The translations under genes and the position numbers were made by a program. Positions 47,424 through 60,449 of a DNA stretch of 64,000 nt are shown piece by piece. Within the stretch, counting starts at the first letter, position 1, and every line of letters starts with the position of its first letter. Under the pieces are notes generated by a model that was not told the origin of the DNA, did not search any database, and worked only from the letters and a program-made list of their open reading frames with translations. Origin of the DNA: Arabidopsis thaliana (taxonomy: Eukaryota > Streptophyta > Magnoliopsida > Brassicales > Brassicaceae); the NCBI RefSeq assembly GCF_000001735.4, contig NC_003076.8, positions 22,943,835-23,007,834 of the forward strand, given 5' to 3'.

Positions 47424-47517
47424 GCGAGGAAGAGGATCCAAGAGGATAGAAAAAGGGTTGTTCGTGATGGTTTTGATCTTCGTTAAGATCTATCGAGTAA
47501 TGAAAATTTGAATCCAT
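45796..47517 (-). CDS. GNC: B-class GATA transcription factor GNC / GATA21
   Basis: GNC controls chlorophyll biosynthesis, greening, and nitrate- and hormone-dependent growth. Exons 47517-47245, 46967-46488 and 46239-45796 give 398 aa. The N-terminus carries nine consecutive His residues from an (ATG)9 run on the plus strand (47395-47421), then a Ser-rich tract. The single type IV zinc finger, C-x2-C-x18-C-x2-C, spans C232-C257 (CSDCNTTKTPLWRSGPRGPK/SLCNAC) and is split by intron 2, as in the family. A basic tail (GIRQRKARRA) and an Ala run follow. The C-terminus holds the LLM motif (LLMALSYGMVHG) that defines the LLM-domain B-GATAs. The start at 47517 (MDSNFHYSIDLNEDQ) is the conserved one; the frame extends slightly upstream. 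A very large gene-free region lies upstream. Confidence 0.95.
47395..47421 (-). repeat. (ATG)9 trinucleotide run coding poly-His in GNC
   Basis: Nine uninterrupted ATG units on the plus strand read as CAT on the coding strand, giving nine His residues. Such runs vary in length between accessions. Confidence 0.9.
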
Positions 47518-49025
47518 TGATGAGATAAACAAATGAAGACACAAAGAGAGAGAGAAAGAAAGCTAAGATGAGAGATTGAGAGAGATCATAGACGGCAAAA
47601 AGAGTCCAAGCTATACTATGTTTGATCCTTTTTAAAGGCAATGAGATGAGACACGAGCCAAACACACATGGTCTCTATTATATTCATATATAAAATATAT
47701 CAGTTTAATAAATGGTTTACGTGAGTCTAGAGTTAGGGTACTTATGTCTCTGTATACATCAACTTGTACAGTGAATTTTAGAAGACATGGATAAAATACT
47801 GTTTTAAAATCCTACTTTCGGACAAGTCCGGATGTCATACCAATGATTTTAATTTTTTTAATGTCCTTTTTATATGTTTTTTTCTAATTTAGAAAAAAAA
47901 GCTCTAAACTTCTAGTTTTCTCAAATGACCATAAAGTATTATGAGATTCGAATCCATAATTTTATTTGCATATGCTATAACGGACATGCGATCCAGTAAT
48001 CCTTGATGAGCTAGTAAAGAAAGCTTGTTGTTTTTTTCTTGGATTGATTTAAGAAAATGGATACAAATAAATAACTGAAATGATCAGTAATAGTAAATGG
48101 TCAATATTTACATTAAGAAAGTTGAAAATATATGTATATGTATATATATAATTAATTAATTTAGAGGTTCACGTGAGTCCATGGCACCCATACAAACCAA
48201 ACACATGAGACAAACTGTGTGTATGTGGAATGGTACTGGACGGCCCCATTCAAAACAAACCCTATCTGTAATTTCCTTACCCCACTAGAGAGACACAGAA
48301 AATTAAAAATAAAACCCTAATTTATATAAATATTGGAGAGTGAGAGCCACACAAATCATGATAATAATTGAAACAAATAAGATCCTTTTACTTGTTGTCT
48401 TTTCAAATCTAGGGTTTCCTAGATCTCATCAAGGCTCTATTATAGAAAAAGAAAAAAAAAAAAGTCAAAATTTGGATTTCTCATGTTCTTTTCATATGTA
48501 TATATACCGTTAAACTAAAAATCTACTGTATTCATGAAGAATCACTAAAAAGGTTAGATTTTCAGCTCTATGAATTTTTACTAGATTTTATTAAATCGTA
48601 TCAGTCAAAACAAATTTAGAATAAATATTGATTGATAAATTTTAGAAAGTATATTACATTCTCTTATTTTCTCAACCAAAAAAAAACAAACTTCTCTTAT
48701 TTAAAATGAATATCTAACTAGCGTCTGTAAATATGTCTATTGACAAATAAAAAATTAAAAAAAAAAAATGAGAAACAAAAAAGAGTCAATTAGCATTACG
48801 TGAAAAAACGTCAAAAATAAATAAATAAATAGAAATGACAAATAGTTAGTGTTTATCTTTCAGATAAGTCAGTGGATCTTCTTAAAATTCCCCTACGAGT
48901 AGTGTTAGTTAGTACCTAAAATTATAGACTTTGTTGTGATAAGCCATCAATCATATAACATGGATTGTTAAAAGTTCAAATAAGTCCAACACTGATTCGT
49001 TGGTTTATTTCCTGATAATCAAAGT

Positions 49026-49157
49026 TTACTCAATTGGCATAACAAATTCAAGATCTCTTGAAAACGTAGTATATATGCTATATGTAACTCGTGATCCTTT
49101 CAACTGCATGTGATCCATCAATAATCCTCCCAGAGGATAGAGAACGAAATGATCCAT
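49026..49157 (-). CDS. small ORF (43 codons) behind a CT-rich leader-like tract
   Basis: The ATG at 49157 opens MDHFVLYPLGGLLMDHMQ and runs 43 codons. Upstream on the same strand (49160-49260) is a strongly pyrimidine-rich tract of the kind found in plant 5' leaders. It could be an upstream ORF in a long alternative GNC leader, a separate small gene, or chance. There is no homology that I recognise. Confidence 0.2.
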   Translation of the reverse strand: MDHFVLYPLGGLLMDHMQLKGSRVTYSIYTTFSRDLEFVMPIE

Positions 49158-52100
49158 GATTGAGAGATAGGAAGCGAGGCAGAGGGAGAAGAGATCAGAG
49201 ATCTAGAGAGAGGAGATGAATAGAGAGAAGAGATAGGTTTAGAATGGTAAAGGAAGAAAACATCCCACCTTAGTATTGCCAAACTTATTCAATTCCTTCT
49301 CATCAGATTATACAGATCATTGAGGACCCCCACACACAAAGAGACAATCCATCTTTATTTTTCAAAATTTAAAATTGGCCCATCAATTTGTAACAATTCT
49401 TAAGCTAACTAAATGATCTAAGGAAAAAATAATAATTGATATTAATTTTCTGCTATATTTAGTAGCTTTTTATATGGGATCAGATTATGATCTATATATA
49501 ACTCCCAATTTTCTAACACATACTATAGGATTTGGTCAATGCATCTTATGATATCACTATTGTTAGAAACGTTTTTTCAATATCACAGTGTACAAAGTCG
49601 AATAAGATGTTATGCACTGAGAGAAATGATTTACGCTTTATAGATTATCTACTCCCTCGATCGAACTGAAAGAGACCATATATATAGACGATAGAAACTT
49701 CATAGACAACAAAGATAACAATTGGTTTGTGACCAAAACATATGTGTTTTCCATTAGTTACACCTTGTTTAAACTACAACAATCCAAAACAAGCAAAACA
49801 TTGTATATTAGTGTGCACAAAAGAGCACAATAATGAAAATTGTATGGATGTGAGGATAAATCTCTTCTTTTTTTGATAAACGAGGATAAATCTCATATGT
49901 CTCATGTATATTAAGGGCCAAAAAAATCTACACAGACGGGATAAAATCAAATGAAGAAAAGTGATTGTTGAAATTTGAGTTTCCCTTTACTGTACTATCA
50001 CATGCCAAAAAAGTCATTTGTTTTCTTTTGAGTAATAATAAAATTAGTAAATAATATTACTATTGGTGTCGGGATAAAAATGAAATATTACTATTGGTTA
50101 CTTTAACGGTAAGTATCTAGATGGGGAAAAAAAAAACTGTACACAAATGAATTGTACTCTTCATTTTTTACATGACTTTGCAGTTGCATCACTTCTCAAT
50201 CTTGGGTTTGCTTTTCAGGCTCAAAAAAGTTTTTGCCAACTTTTTCATTTCTTACCAAATCGGGTCAGTCCATTAATCAAAACACGTTATAGGAATTTTA
50301 ACGCATAAAACAAAAAACAAAAACAAAAAACCAGAAGAAAACATGGAAATTGATGATCACGAATGTATATGCAATCTGTTACCGTTAATGCATTAAAACG
50401 TAATGAAAAAACATGGAAATTATTTAACAGTACGTGACGTCAATAATAGTACTGTATTACTTTTGAAAAGGTTTAAATGTCTTTAACAAAAAAAAGAAAG
50501 GGTTTCAAAGTAAAGTAGCACTATAAAATTTAATCCCATTCTACGATTATCGTTGTCTTAATTATCATTAGCTCTATTACCATTATCATTAAAGGTTGAA
50601 AAAAGAAAAGAAAAGAGAACACTGCAAATCAGAGGTAGTTTGACCACTGTTCTTTCTCGTCGATTATATTATAATATTTGACTAAGCTTTCTTTTGTTCT
50701 GTGTTCTTGAAAAGCGAGCTGAGCAGAGCCGTTGGATCATGGAAACGGAGATCGATGAGCGAAGAGATAGATAAATAGAGGGAAGAGAGAGATTGGTAGG
50801 CTAGCTCTCTGAGCTCTTAAGGGTTTTGTTCTTTCAGGTTCTCAAAAAAGACAGCATGCGATCTATCAATCTCCTTCAATGTTTTAACACATGTACCTCT
50901 TTTGAATTATCATCAAAACCGAGTCTAATTTTAAATATTTTCAGTCTCTCTCATATGTAAAATGCAGTGAGCCATCACATGTGCATAGTCATGCGTCTTC
51001 AACTATACGTTATATAAGCCAGAAAAAAAAATTCAATATTACATCTTGTTCTTATATAAAACCAAAGGATCACAAGAATCTTATATTAATTTCCAAAATT
51101 TCAAGCCTGAATTTCAAAGTCGTGAACGTTAAGATGTCTCTAACAAAATTACATCAATCCTAAACCTATATTATTATGACCACTAAAATATCATGCATCA
51201 CTTAAATAGTTTAACTAGAAATGATCTAAATTGTCTTAGATACTTATATTCTTTTGTCAGGAAGTTAGTTGTTTCTTCCATATATGAGAAGGAATATAAG
51301 GTAATAATGGATATGATTATTATTTGTGTAAAACAGTCTTCAGTTATTCCATTATTAAATTTTTGGAGTTTGATCGACACAGATCTGTAGAAAGTTCTTC
51401 CTTAAAACTAACAAAAATTTGCAGCACAAAGTTAAACATTAACTCCCTTAATTAACCCATGTTTGATTCAAACGATCAGAGACATCATGGTATTCGACTT
51501 ATTTATGGATCAAGTCATTTGGGGTTTGTTGTAGAGTTGTGGTAGTACCCTTTCTTTCTGAAGGGCTAGCAAGCGGAGTCTCCAAACAATTTTTTAATTA
51601 AGGGTGTTCACTAAAAATCGATTTCTTTTGAATTTTTTTGATATATTTTCTTTGTCACCGATTATTTTTTTCGACCTTTTAAAAAAAAAAATCAAGCTCC
51701 AAATTCGTTAAAGAGATATTATAAAATATGGAATTGTAAAAAATAGACGACGCACAATTTTACATTATTTTAAAAAACTTCCATACTTGGATAAAACGTT
51801 ATATATTACTGTTACACCATAATATATGCATGTCGTTTTATATATTGTTTAATCGATTTGTGAGTATCAGATTTGGCATCCAAATCCTACAACCAAAACT
51901 TTGGGTAGCCTTGCGAAAACCATACACAAAGTGTTCTCCACATAAAAAATCGATCTAAACTAATCTCCACCTCTACTTCTTCTATATATAATCATAGATT
52001 TTATTGAAGACATTAAAGAAAGCTAGATATGAACAAGATATTTTACATTAATATATCTTGATATAAAAAGAAGAAGCTAGATATCAAAATAGACAAAGAA

Positions 52101-55100
52101 AACTTATTAATTATATATTTAATAAGATTACAAAAACAGGGACTGAAAAAAAGAAGAGAGACAGTGGACGGCCGCCATATAGGCATATAAGGTTCACATA
52201 CAATGATGAATTGCCGAGAGAGTTTTTGTTCCTTCCTTCATATAGATCCCCGATTTTGTAATATGGACAGATAATAAGTTATAACTTAGAAATATTCATA
52301 TTTAAATAGAAATATCCAAACGAAGTGACCAAGAAGATCACACATGCCAAGTTGTGTAAATAAAGAGAGATTTGAGTATTATTATTTATCTGAATCAGAA
52401 GCAATGGGCAATATGGAGCATACGAATCTAACTCTTCTAACAAATTGTATTGTCTCTTTTCCCGAATAAACATTGATCTTATATTTGGAAAGTGGTCACA
52501 CGCTTCTCCTTACCGACAATCATCAACCCGGCTACTCGAACTTAAACCAAACCGGGCAGGTAAAGTAAAGATTAACCTAGATATCATATATAACCATGCT
52601 TGTTCTTGTTAGGTTTACAAAAATTAAAAAAGACTACTACCTAAAAAAAATTACAACTAAGATTTATTTATTTCAATAAATATCACAAACTTTAGGCTTT
52701 TGGACACTTTGGTTTTTTAGAACAGTACTATCATTTTGCACACACACACCAAAAAAAAAGAAAAAAAAAGAATAGTACTATCATATATAAATATTCCTAA
52801 AAGGTTACTAAACATAACTAAATCTCTTGTTTTTTCTAATTGTGTTGTTCTGGAACTAAAACTTGTTTTGTGGTATTTTGTGTGTTGTTGATATGTGATG
52901 TTGGTTTTGAATATTGATCATAACCAGATAAGCTACGTCAATGTTTTGATATATGTTGACCAATGAATCACTCAACGGTTAAAAGCTGACCACCTTATCT
53001 AAAAGGATTAGTAACTAACAGAAGTTCGAGTCGGTTTCATTAGGTGTACATCAGGTAAGCCCTAATTAATTGCACCCACTGAAACATATTAAAGGGAAAA
53101 TGGTCAATTAGGACAGATTAGAAGTCATAACACATATGGATCACAATAAAAATCAAAACTATATATGCATAGATACATACATATAAGATGTAACGAAAGA
53201 TTGAGATCCAAAAGAATAAACGATAGAGAGATGGGCTACGTATGCGGCTTATGGATCACAATCTCCAAGAAATTAAACACTTTTGGAAGCAACAAGACAG
53301 AGATACGTATATATATATTGTGTGTATGATGAATTATGTCAATTTTGAGTGTCAGTACAAATGGAGTTATGTCCAACATTTTGGTACTTTTCATGACTTG
53401 TCTTTTTTTGGTTTCTTCCCAATAAAATTTCCCCAAAGGGACCATTGATCACCTCTCTCTCTCATCTCTCTCTAATCTTCATCGCCGTATCCTCTGTCTT
53501 GTGACAGATTGATTTGTGTGATGTGAAACTCTCTCTCCCTCTCTTTGCATCGAATCATTCGTTTATTATCACAGTTTATAAATGACTTCATTCTAGTAAT
53601 TTATACTTCATTCTATTTCGATCAAATCATATGTGCGTGGCGTAGAGAAAAAAAAATCGACATATGTGATATACTAGTAATTTATAAATGGTCACGGTAA
53701 TTTGGGATGAGTTATAATCTAATGGAGTAGATTTTGGTAACATTTTTAACTTCGGTGGTTTAATGTTATATATACCCTGATAATGTGACCAACCAATTTA
53801 TGCAGTAAAAGAAAACATGTAGTAAAAATAGGCGGTAGGAAAAGGGTAGAATTTGGAATGGTTTAGAAAAAGTATTAACTATCGATGGTATACAAAAATT
53901 GTGTTTGAAAATGGTTTTGAAAAGCTGACGTTTATAAAGAAAAAAAAAACTTAAACAACTGAAACGGTATAAAAAGTTTTACAAACAATCAGTAAGATTA
54001 TACTGGATATGATAGTATCTGTAAATGCTCTACTACATTGAGATCACAATAAAAATTTGGTATAAACATAAATAAAGTTATCGAGAAAGATATATATATT
54101 TTAAAATTTTTATTCTGGACTACATTTTCACAAATTTTGCGAGCTCATAACAATCATTAAGCCTAGGCCGAAAGAAAATACAAAGTTTTCAGGCTCAGAA
54201 GTCCAAAATAGAATTTGAAGCCCGATAGTTCTGAACTTGTAAGCCCAATCATAGTGGTCCAAGAAAACAAGGATCACAATACAAGTTCGCATTGCAAACA
54301 AAAATTAGAAGAATAATCTATTAATCTTGTTACACTATTCTAGACGTAGATGAGTTTAACACTTCAATGCATTTACTCGATATCTAACTCTGCATATGTA
54401 GTCGTAATTTGGAATCAGCCTTATATATATTTTTAATATTAAAACTGGTTAACCAAACAGATTTTAAATTCTTATGTCTTAATATTAAAACTCCTTCAAC
54501 AAGCTCATGTGGACCCAATATTAAAAAATTAGTTATTCACAAAATCATTGGATAAGATTAGTTTATCCACCATGATTATCCAAGAAAAAAACGTTACGTT
54601 CAAAGTTCGATTGATTTATTACGAAAGGAAATTAAAGAGATGTGTCGTATATTCTTATCCTTGATACAGAGCAATAAGATGATAAAGATATACGTGGATT
54701 TTAATAATAACACACGACCAACTAATATAGACTCACTCATTCACATCATATCGACACTAACAACGACAACGCGTTGTTTTCGTCCGTCATCAATCGCGTT
54801 CATTCGATCTTTATATTATAAAAAAAATTGTAAGTTGAAAATATGATCGCTGCAAAATTATATTTTCCATGGCCATTGACTCCTCCGTGTGAACTTAATT
54901 TCATTTTCCATTGCTTGCAATATTTATTAGAATTAGAAATTTCGATTCTAATATAACCCAGGGAATGATATTCATGTGACTTACTTTAACCCAAAAGAAA
55001 GTTAAAATCGAATATCCGTCTATATAGTTTATGGGAGTAAGTGTACATGTTGATTTAGGTGTTTAGTTTTTGTTAGATGACAAAAAAGGTAATGAGTTTG

Positions 55101-56011
55101 ATTTATTCTTACTATTATATGTGGCCGTGAAACTTTTCCTAATGGTACATATGGACTTGGAAGTTGAAAATGATAACAAAGTAGTATACATATATTCTTT
55201 CTGTTTCATATTGTGTTAATGTGCTAGCCAATGACAAAACAGAAAATTTGATGAATTTTTTTACTAAGTGTAAGAAAAATTGAACGACCCTTATAATAAA
55301 GCCAATAAAATATAAAATATATTATCGTATTAATTCCAGAATTTGTTTGGGGTATGAATATAATTAATAAGGTTTTATTACGGAATGAAGTGCACTAGTT
55401 TCACATTGATCCATTTAGTAATGGATTCTGGTCCATTTAATGTGGAGCATTATTCGACGGTACAGTAATGTTTACATAGTCGGTTCCAAACTTCAAGCCC
55501 AGAATATAATCTGTTACTCATTATATATTGGTTGTGATTTCATCGTGTTTGGTCGAGTTTGTATTTATTTATAGGTAGTTTAGAAAATGTGAAGAGTTTT
55601 TTTCTAACTATTTTTTCCTAACCAGCTAGATTACACTTCTACAACTAGGGATCATAAAAGAAAAAAAAAACTTACCCAAACGGCCAAACCAAACCAACCA
55701 AAAAAATATACATAAATAAAAACATTATTTGTTTTTTTTTCCAACTACACATTAATTAAAGAAAACCTTGATTTATGTATAAAATATAAACTGATTAGTT
55801 TAGTTTAGCTAAAACACAAGCCAAAACTGACCCAATACCTATTTCAGTGTAGACAGAATAAATCAAAATATATATTTATAGGAAGGGTTTCAACTCTAAG
55901 CAATTTGACAGGTCCGAAGTCTTCACCTAATCAGATTTAATATCGGATTCCGACTAATTAACTAGACAAAATCATTTGACTGCAACCACTTAATCATCAA
56001 CTTATAAACTT

Positions 56012-56034
56012 AAAAAAAAAAAAAAAAAAAAAAA
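56012..56034 (+). repeat. (A)23 homopolymer
   Basis: Twenty-three consecutive A residues flanked by short CTT words. It could be a slippage-grown tract or the tail of an old retroposed sequence; nothing recognisable precedes it. Confidence 0.8.
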
Positions 56035-56202
56035 CTTAGAAACTAGCTTAGAGCGCTACTTACTACTTAGTGAATTTGGATATTATTGTTGTAACTTGAG
56101 CTAAAAAATGGGGTTGATAACACTTGGGTTGGAGGTCGAACTAGACATTGATCAACTAATATTTAATACTTTCAGATTATTTTTATCCTCCCCAACTAAC
56201 TA

Positions 56203-56319
56203 AAATGTGAACATTGTATGCATTACAAGCAAACAAAATAAATAAAAATCAAAATGAAAACAAATGAATAAAGTTAAGAAAATTAACCAAATGTGAACGT
56301 TGTATGAATTACAAGCAAA
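56203..56319 (+). repeat. imperfect 31-bp direct repeat
   Basis: AAATGTGAACATTGTATG... (56203-56233) recurs with two substitutions at 56289-56319. It is a local duplication of unknown origin. Confidence 0.6.
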
Positions 56320-59300
56320 ACCAAAAATATATATCTAAAAAAGGATATGAAATTAGAATCATGTAAGAAAGAGAGATGGAGATGCCTAAAGGGTTAGGTA
56401 ACTTTAGGTGCGTGTGGTGTGGTCAAAGCAAACAAATGAGCCATGTTGTTGAGCCACAGTTGGACAGTGGTTATGTGGTCATGAACCACCATTGGCTCTG
56501 TGGTATATACGTGTTTGGCGCAATTAACCGATCCAACTAACAAAAAGTACAACACTTTTTGAGCTCCATATATTTTCCTTACATCTCAAGACTTAATGAG
56601 CTCATATTTAAAAAATTTTATAAGAAGAAAATATAGCAATGCACAAATACAGTAATTTATTCGTCTTTAAATTACCTTGGTTAGTTAAGAAATTAGCAAG
56701 CAAAACCTGATCAATATGTCGATTTTAAAACAATCACCGATTCACAGCACTTTATTTGTAAGATAAAGTTTTAAATTTTAACTTGTAGCTTTTCTATTAC
56801 TATAATTTTAATTTTAAGTTTGTAATTCATTCATGAAAAATATATAGAGACATTATGTATCAGAACTAAACATAAAAAAATGAAAATGAAAATATTGGAG
56901 AATTGCAGTATGCTAACGTATAACTGGATTTTCTTATAAGACCATGAATATTTCACTCTAACGTATGGTCCATTTCTAAATATTGGGGATGGAGCATAAT
57001 CTCATTAGGACATAACTCATTCTACACTAAAGCTAAACAAATATCTTTCTTTCTTTTTCTGATTAAAATACTATGAACGTATTGTAGTTGCATTTTCCAT
57101 TAACAAGACACATCACCCATGCATTGATGTGTGTGTGATAACAGAATATCACTTTCATAATTATCTATTTGAATAATTATATTGAGACAAGTTTAGTGAC
57201 CGAAGAAACGAATTAGTTGAAACTTACATATTAATAAGTTGACAACAATCAATGATTGTCAAACATTATGTAGTATGTACACGTTAAAAGACTTCTGTCA
57301 CTGCTTAACTAGTTTTATTATGAAACCACTCAATTAATTAAGATAAACCATTTTAACTAGTTAGTTTATTTATCTAATCGGTACAATGAATTGAATATTA
57401 TAACGAGGGAAAGTGGTTATCCACAGACCCAGCCGCCAGCTGAAAGAGACACCATGCAATATGCGACTTAAAATTTGACTTATTAAAAAAAATTTGAATA
57501 TTATTTTTGGGACAACGACATTCATCACTATTAAATGAATCCATTTTTATATGGTATGTTACATTAATCAGCATGTTTATCTCACTGTCACACAGTAACC
57601 TTCAATAAAAAGAGATCATCTTCCATCCTAAAAACGGATCACATGGAATCTCATATAATTTCAGCACCACGCATTCGATATGAGCTTTATAATTCAAATG
57701 ACAATTATATTAATCATCAATTATCATTATACTACACAATCTTATATAATAATCTTTCTAGTTTACAACCAATATTTGAAAAGTTGTGCTAATTTTTATA
57801 AACGTAAATGATCTTCAAACAAGATTCGAGCTCATTTTAACAACGTTAAAACAATAAAAATAACCTTTGAATTTGGAAAGTGATATGTTATAAAAAAAAA
57901 AATTATTATTTCACAAAAAAATTGTGTAATACTAAGAAAAGTAAATATATGATTAAGACCATTGACGTATAGTCTAGCCTAAGTGTCTGAAAATAGAAGC
58001 CAGAAATAATAATTTCCTTTCACAAAATCGTGGATTATATTGGTTTCGTGATCGAGTTAGTTAGGTAACTATCATTTTATAACAAGAATAAAAATAAACT
58101 TCTTTTTGAGTTTTGTAGATAAACATCGTAATTCATTAGTTATCGAATATAAGATTTGGTAGTTGATTATGACATCAAAGATTGAATATTCGATGACGCA
58201 AATTGAAGTTGAAAATATATATATTTCTTTTCACGTTGAAATTGAAATATAGACCTCGACACTTGGGGTCGTCCATTTATACATAATTATCTAATTTAGG
58301 TAACAAAAGATTAGTGACCCATATATTTATAGAAAAAAAAAAGAGTAAACAGAACCAACTTGTGACCCACTAGGACGAAACATTGTTGCGTGACGTGGCT
58401 AACTAATCTACTTGGCTGGAATAACTGAATGAAAGACAGTTTATCCATCTGGATAATAATGAGGATCGAATCAGAAAGGCTTGTGAGGTTATAAATTAAA
58501 AGTAGTAAAGGCTTTCCACACACATAACACGCACGGAGGTTTGGTTTCTGTCTGAAATCAAACTGTAGTTATTGTGGGTTCCGATTTAAATTATGACGTG
58601 GAATGATCGTATAAATGTTATAATAACATGTTATTTGTTAAAAAACCAGCACAAAATCATTGATATATATATCATTATTAGGATCGTGTACGTAAGTGCA
58701 ATTCCACATTCAACCACTAGAGGTTATTTTACTTAATTAATAGAAAGTGTAAGGTTAGTTAGTGCATATATACCTTTTACATCAACCAAAAATAAATGTA
58801 TGTATTTATTATTATGTGATATCTTTGCTAATGGTTATATATCTTTCAATATAGTATTTGATTGGCAGTATTGTACAGTAGAATGAAAAATCTGATGAAT
58901 GCTATATTAAGCATTAACCCACTGGTAACAAGATTTGAGACAGCCATCTCAATTATCAGAAAGCAACAAAAAGAGTCAACCAATTCTGATTATTAATTTG
59001 ATTTAGCGATAGATGCATGGAAAATCTGAGATGCATGACTTACATTATTAGCCTTAGTTACTTTATTTGAAAAGAAAGATATAACTTATTTTTCAAGCTA
59101 CCGTTTGTTAGCAACTACGACATATATTTTTTTATAATTATTTTGTTGAACATACTGAAAATATAAAAAGACCGGTTTCAAATTATATTAAAACGAAGAG
59201 AATATGTTTTCCAGTAAATTTCTATATCAATTATATGGACTAGCTAGACGTAAGCTATTCTTGTATGCACCCCGGTTTAAATAAATTATATGTATGTTCA

Positions 59301-60362
59301 CCCACCATATTTTCCGTACATATTCAAGATGTTTAAACTTGGTAAAACAAATGTTATTGTAACTAAAACCAAAATGAACCTTAATTTGATTACCATATAG
59401 TTAGCTTACAATTTCCGGAGATTAGTGTAGATTTTCAGCTCAGAATATAGAGGCGCATATGTCTTTGAGTCTTTCTAATTTCTTTAGGCCAAGTCCGGTG
59501 GAAGGTGGAGCTTTAATTACGTAATGAATGCGGCAACTTGACTTTCGTTCTCAAGAGTCAAGATGAAACCAAAGATGTGAACTAATATATCTCATCACAT
59601 TACTACAATCTTACATAATGAAAAAAAATTCAACTTAAGAAAGTATATCCATACACAATGGCTTTTCGCTTACAAAGGAAAAGAAACTTTGTTTTGTACT
59701 CTAAACTTTTTTTATGAATCAAACTAAAGTTAATACATTTTTTTTGCTTGCAACAAAGTTTACACATACAAGTTCTATCATATTCAATTTGATCTTCTGT
59801 TTTTTATTTTGGGTCAACAATAGCATTAAAACATACTTAAACACAGTTTTTTTCAACCATCATTTCTATGTAATACTATTAATTTCCATAAATTTTTGTT
59901 TTATCACATACTTATTCTTACTCTTGATTATTATTTAATTTTCATCATCATTTCAGAATATTTTTATTTCTAACTTTCATTTTTTTTTTTAACTCACTTT
60001 CACATAAATTTTTACTCCATTGAATATCCTATTTACAACTTCTGAAAATTAAATATTTTCTAGATTTTATTTTATTTTTTCCTAATATTGTTAACGCCCC
60101 TCATCTCATGGGTGAACTACCTAGTCAATAACAGAACAAAATAAAAAGTTATAGGAAAATGAGAAAAAAATACTCAAAAAAAAAATCAAAATAGTAGGTT
60201 GTGACGTTTCAAAGTCACCCGCACAAAGCAAAGAGATTAGAAGACTCTCTTCTATCTTTAAATCCCTTCTCAGAATAGATAACAGATATACACTCCATCA
60301 AATCTATACCTACATCAACCTTTATATAGTTATATGTATCACCCTCTCTCTTTCTCTCCCTT

Positions 60363-60370
60363 ATATATAT
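60363..60370 (+). promoter_or_regulatory. TATA box of BGAL4
   Basis: TATATATA follows directly after a CT-rich stretch (60339-60362) and lies about 80 bp upstream of the start codon, a typical plant core promoter layout. Confidence 0.7.
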
Positions 60371-60449
60371 AACTCCAAAACAATCATTTAATCCAAACCC
60401 AACATATCCTTTTAACAGAATCTTCTTTATCTGAAAATATCTAAAGAAA

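Larger units (their letters stand above)
47518..60449. other. 12.9-kb interval with no recognisable gene
   Basis: The interval is AT-rich throughout and carries no open frame that resembles a known protein. The first 1-2 kb should contain the GNC promoter and leader. Items seen inside it: a CT-rich minus-strand leader-like tract with a 43-codon ORF (49026-49260), a GA-rich tract (50730-50800), a 23-bp poly-A run (56012-56034), and an imperfect 31-bp direct repeat (56203-56233 and 56289-56319). The last few hundred bases are the BGAL4 promoter. I saw no tRNA, miRNA or autonomous transposon that I could defend. Confidence 0.5.

Noticed and set aside
47930-48020. B-box-like GGATTCGAATCTC on the minus strand as a tRNA gene or SINE
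   Set aside because: No matching A box at the right distance and no cloverleaf.
50690-50870. GA-rich tract as a miRNA or small gene
   Set aside because: No long ORF, no good fold and no known miRNA sequence recognised; composition alone is not enough.
54640-54846. 68-codon ORF in the gene-free interval
   Set aside because: No recognisable motif, AT-rich codon use and no leader or splice context; expected by chance.
56430-56515. miRNA-like hairpin (CCACAG...CTGTGG, GTGGTT...AACCAC)
   Set aside because: There are only two 6-bp stems separated by a 7x8 internal loop, which is too weak for a plant miRNA precursor.
59714-59938. 74-codon hydrophobic ORF upstream of BGAL4
   Set aside because: Phe/Leu/Ile-rich translation of T-rich DNA, typical of random AT-rich sequence; no homology recognised.
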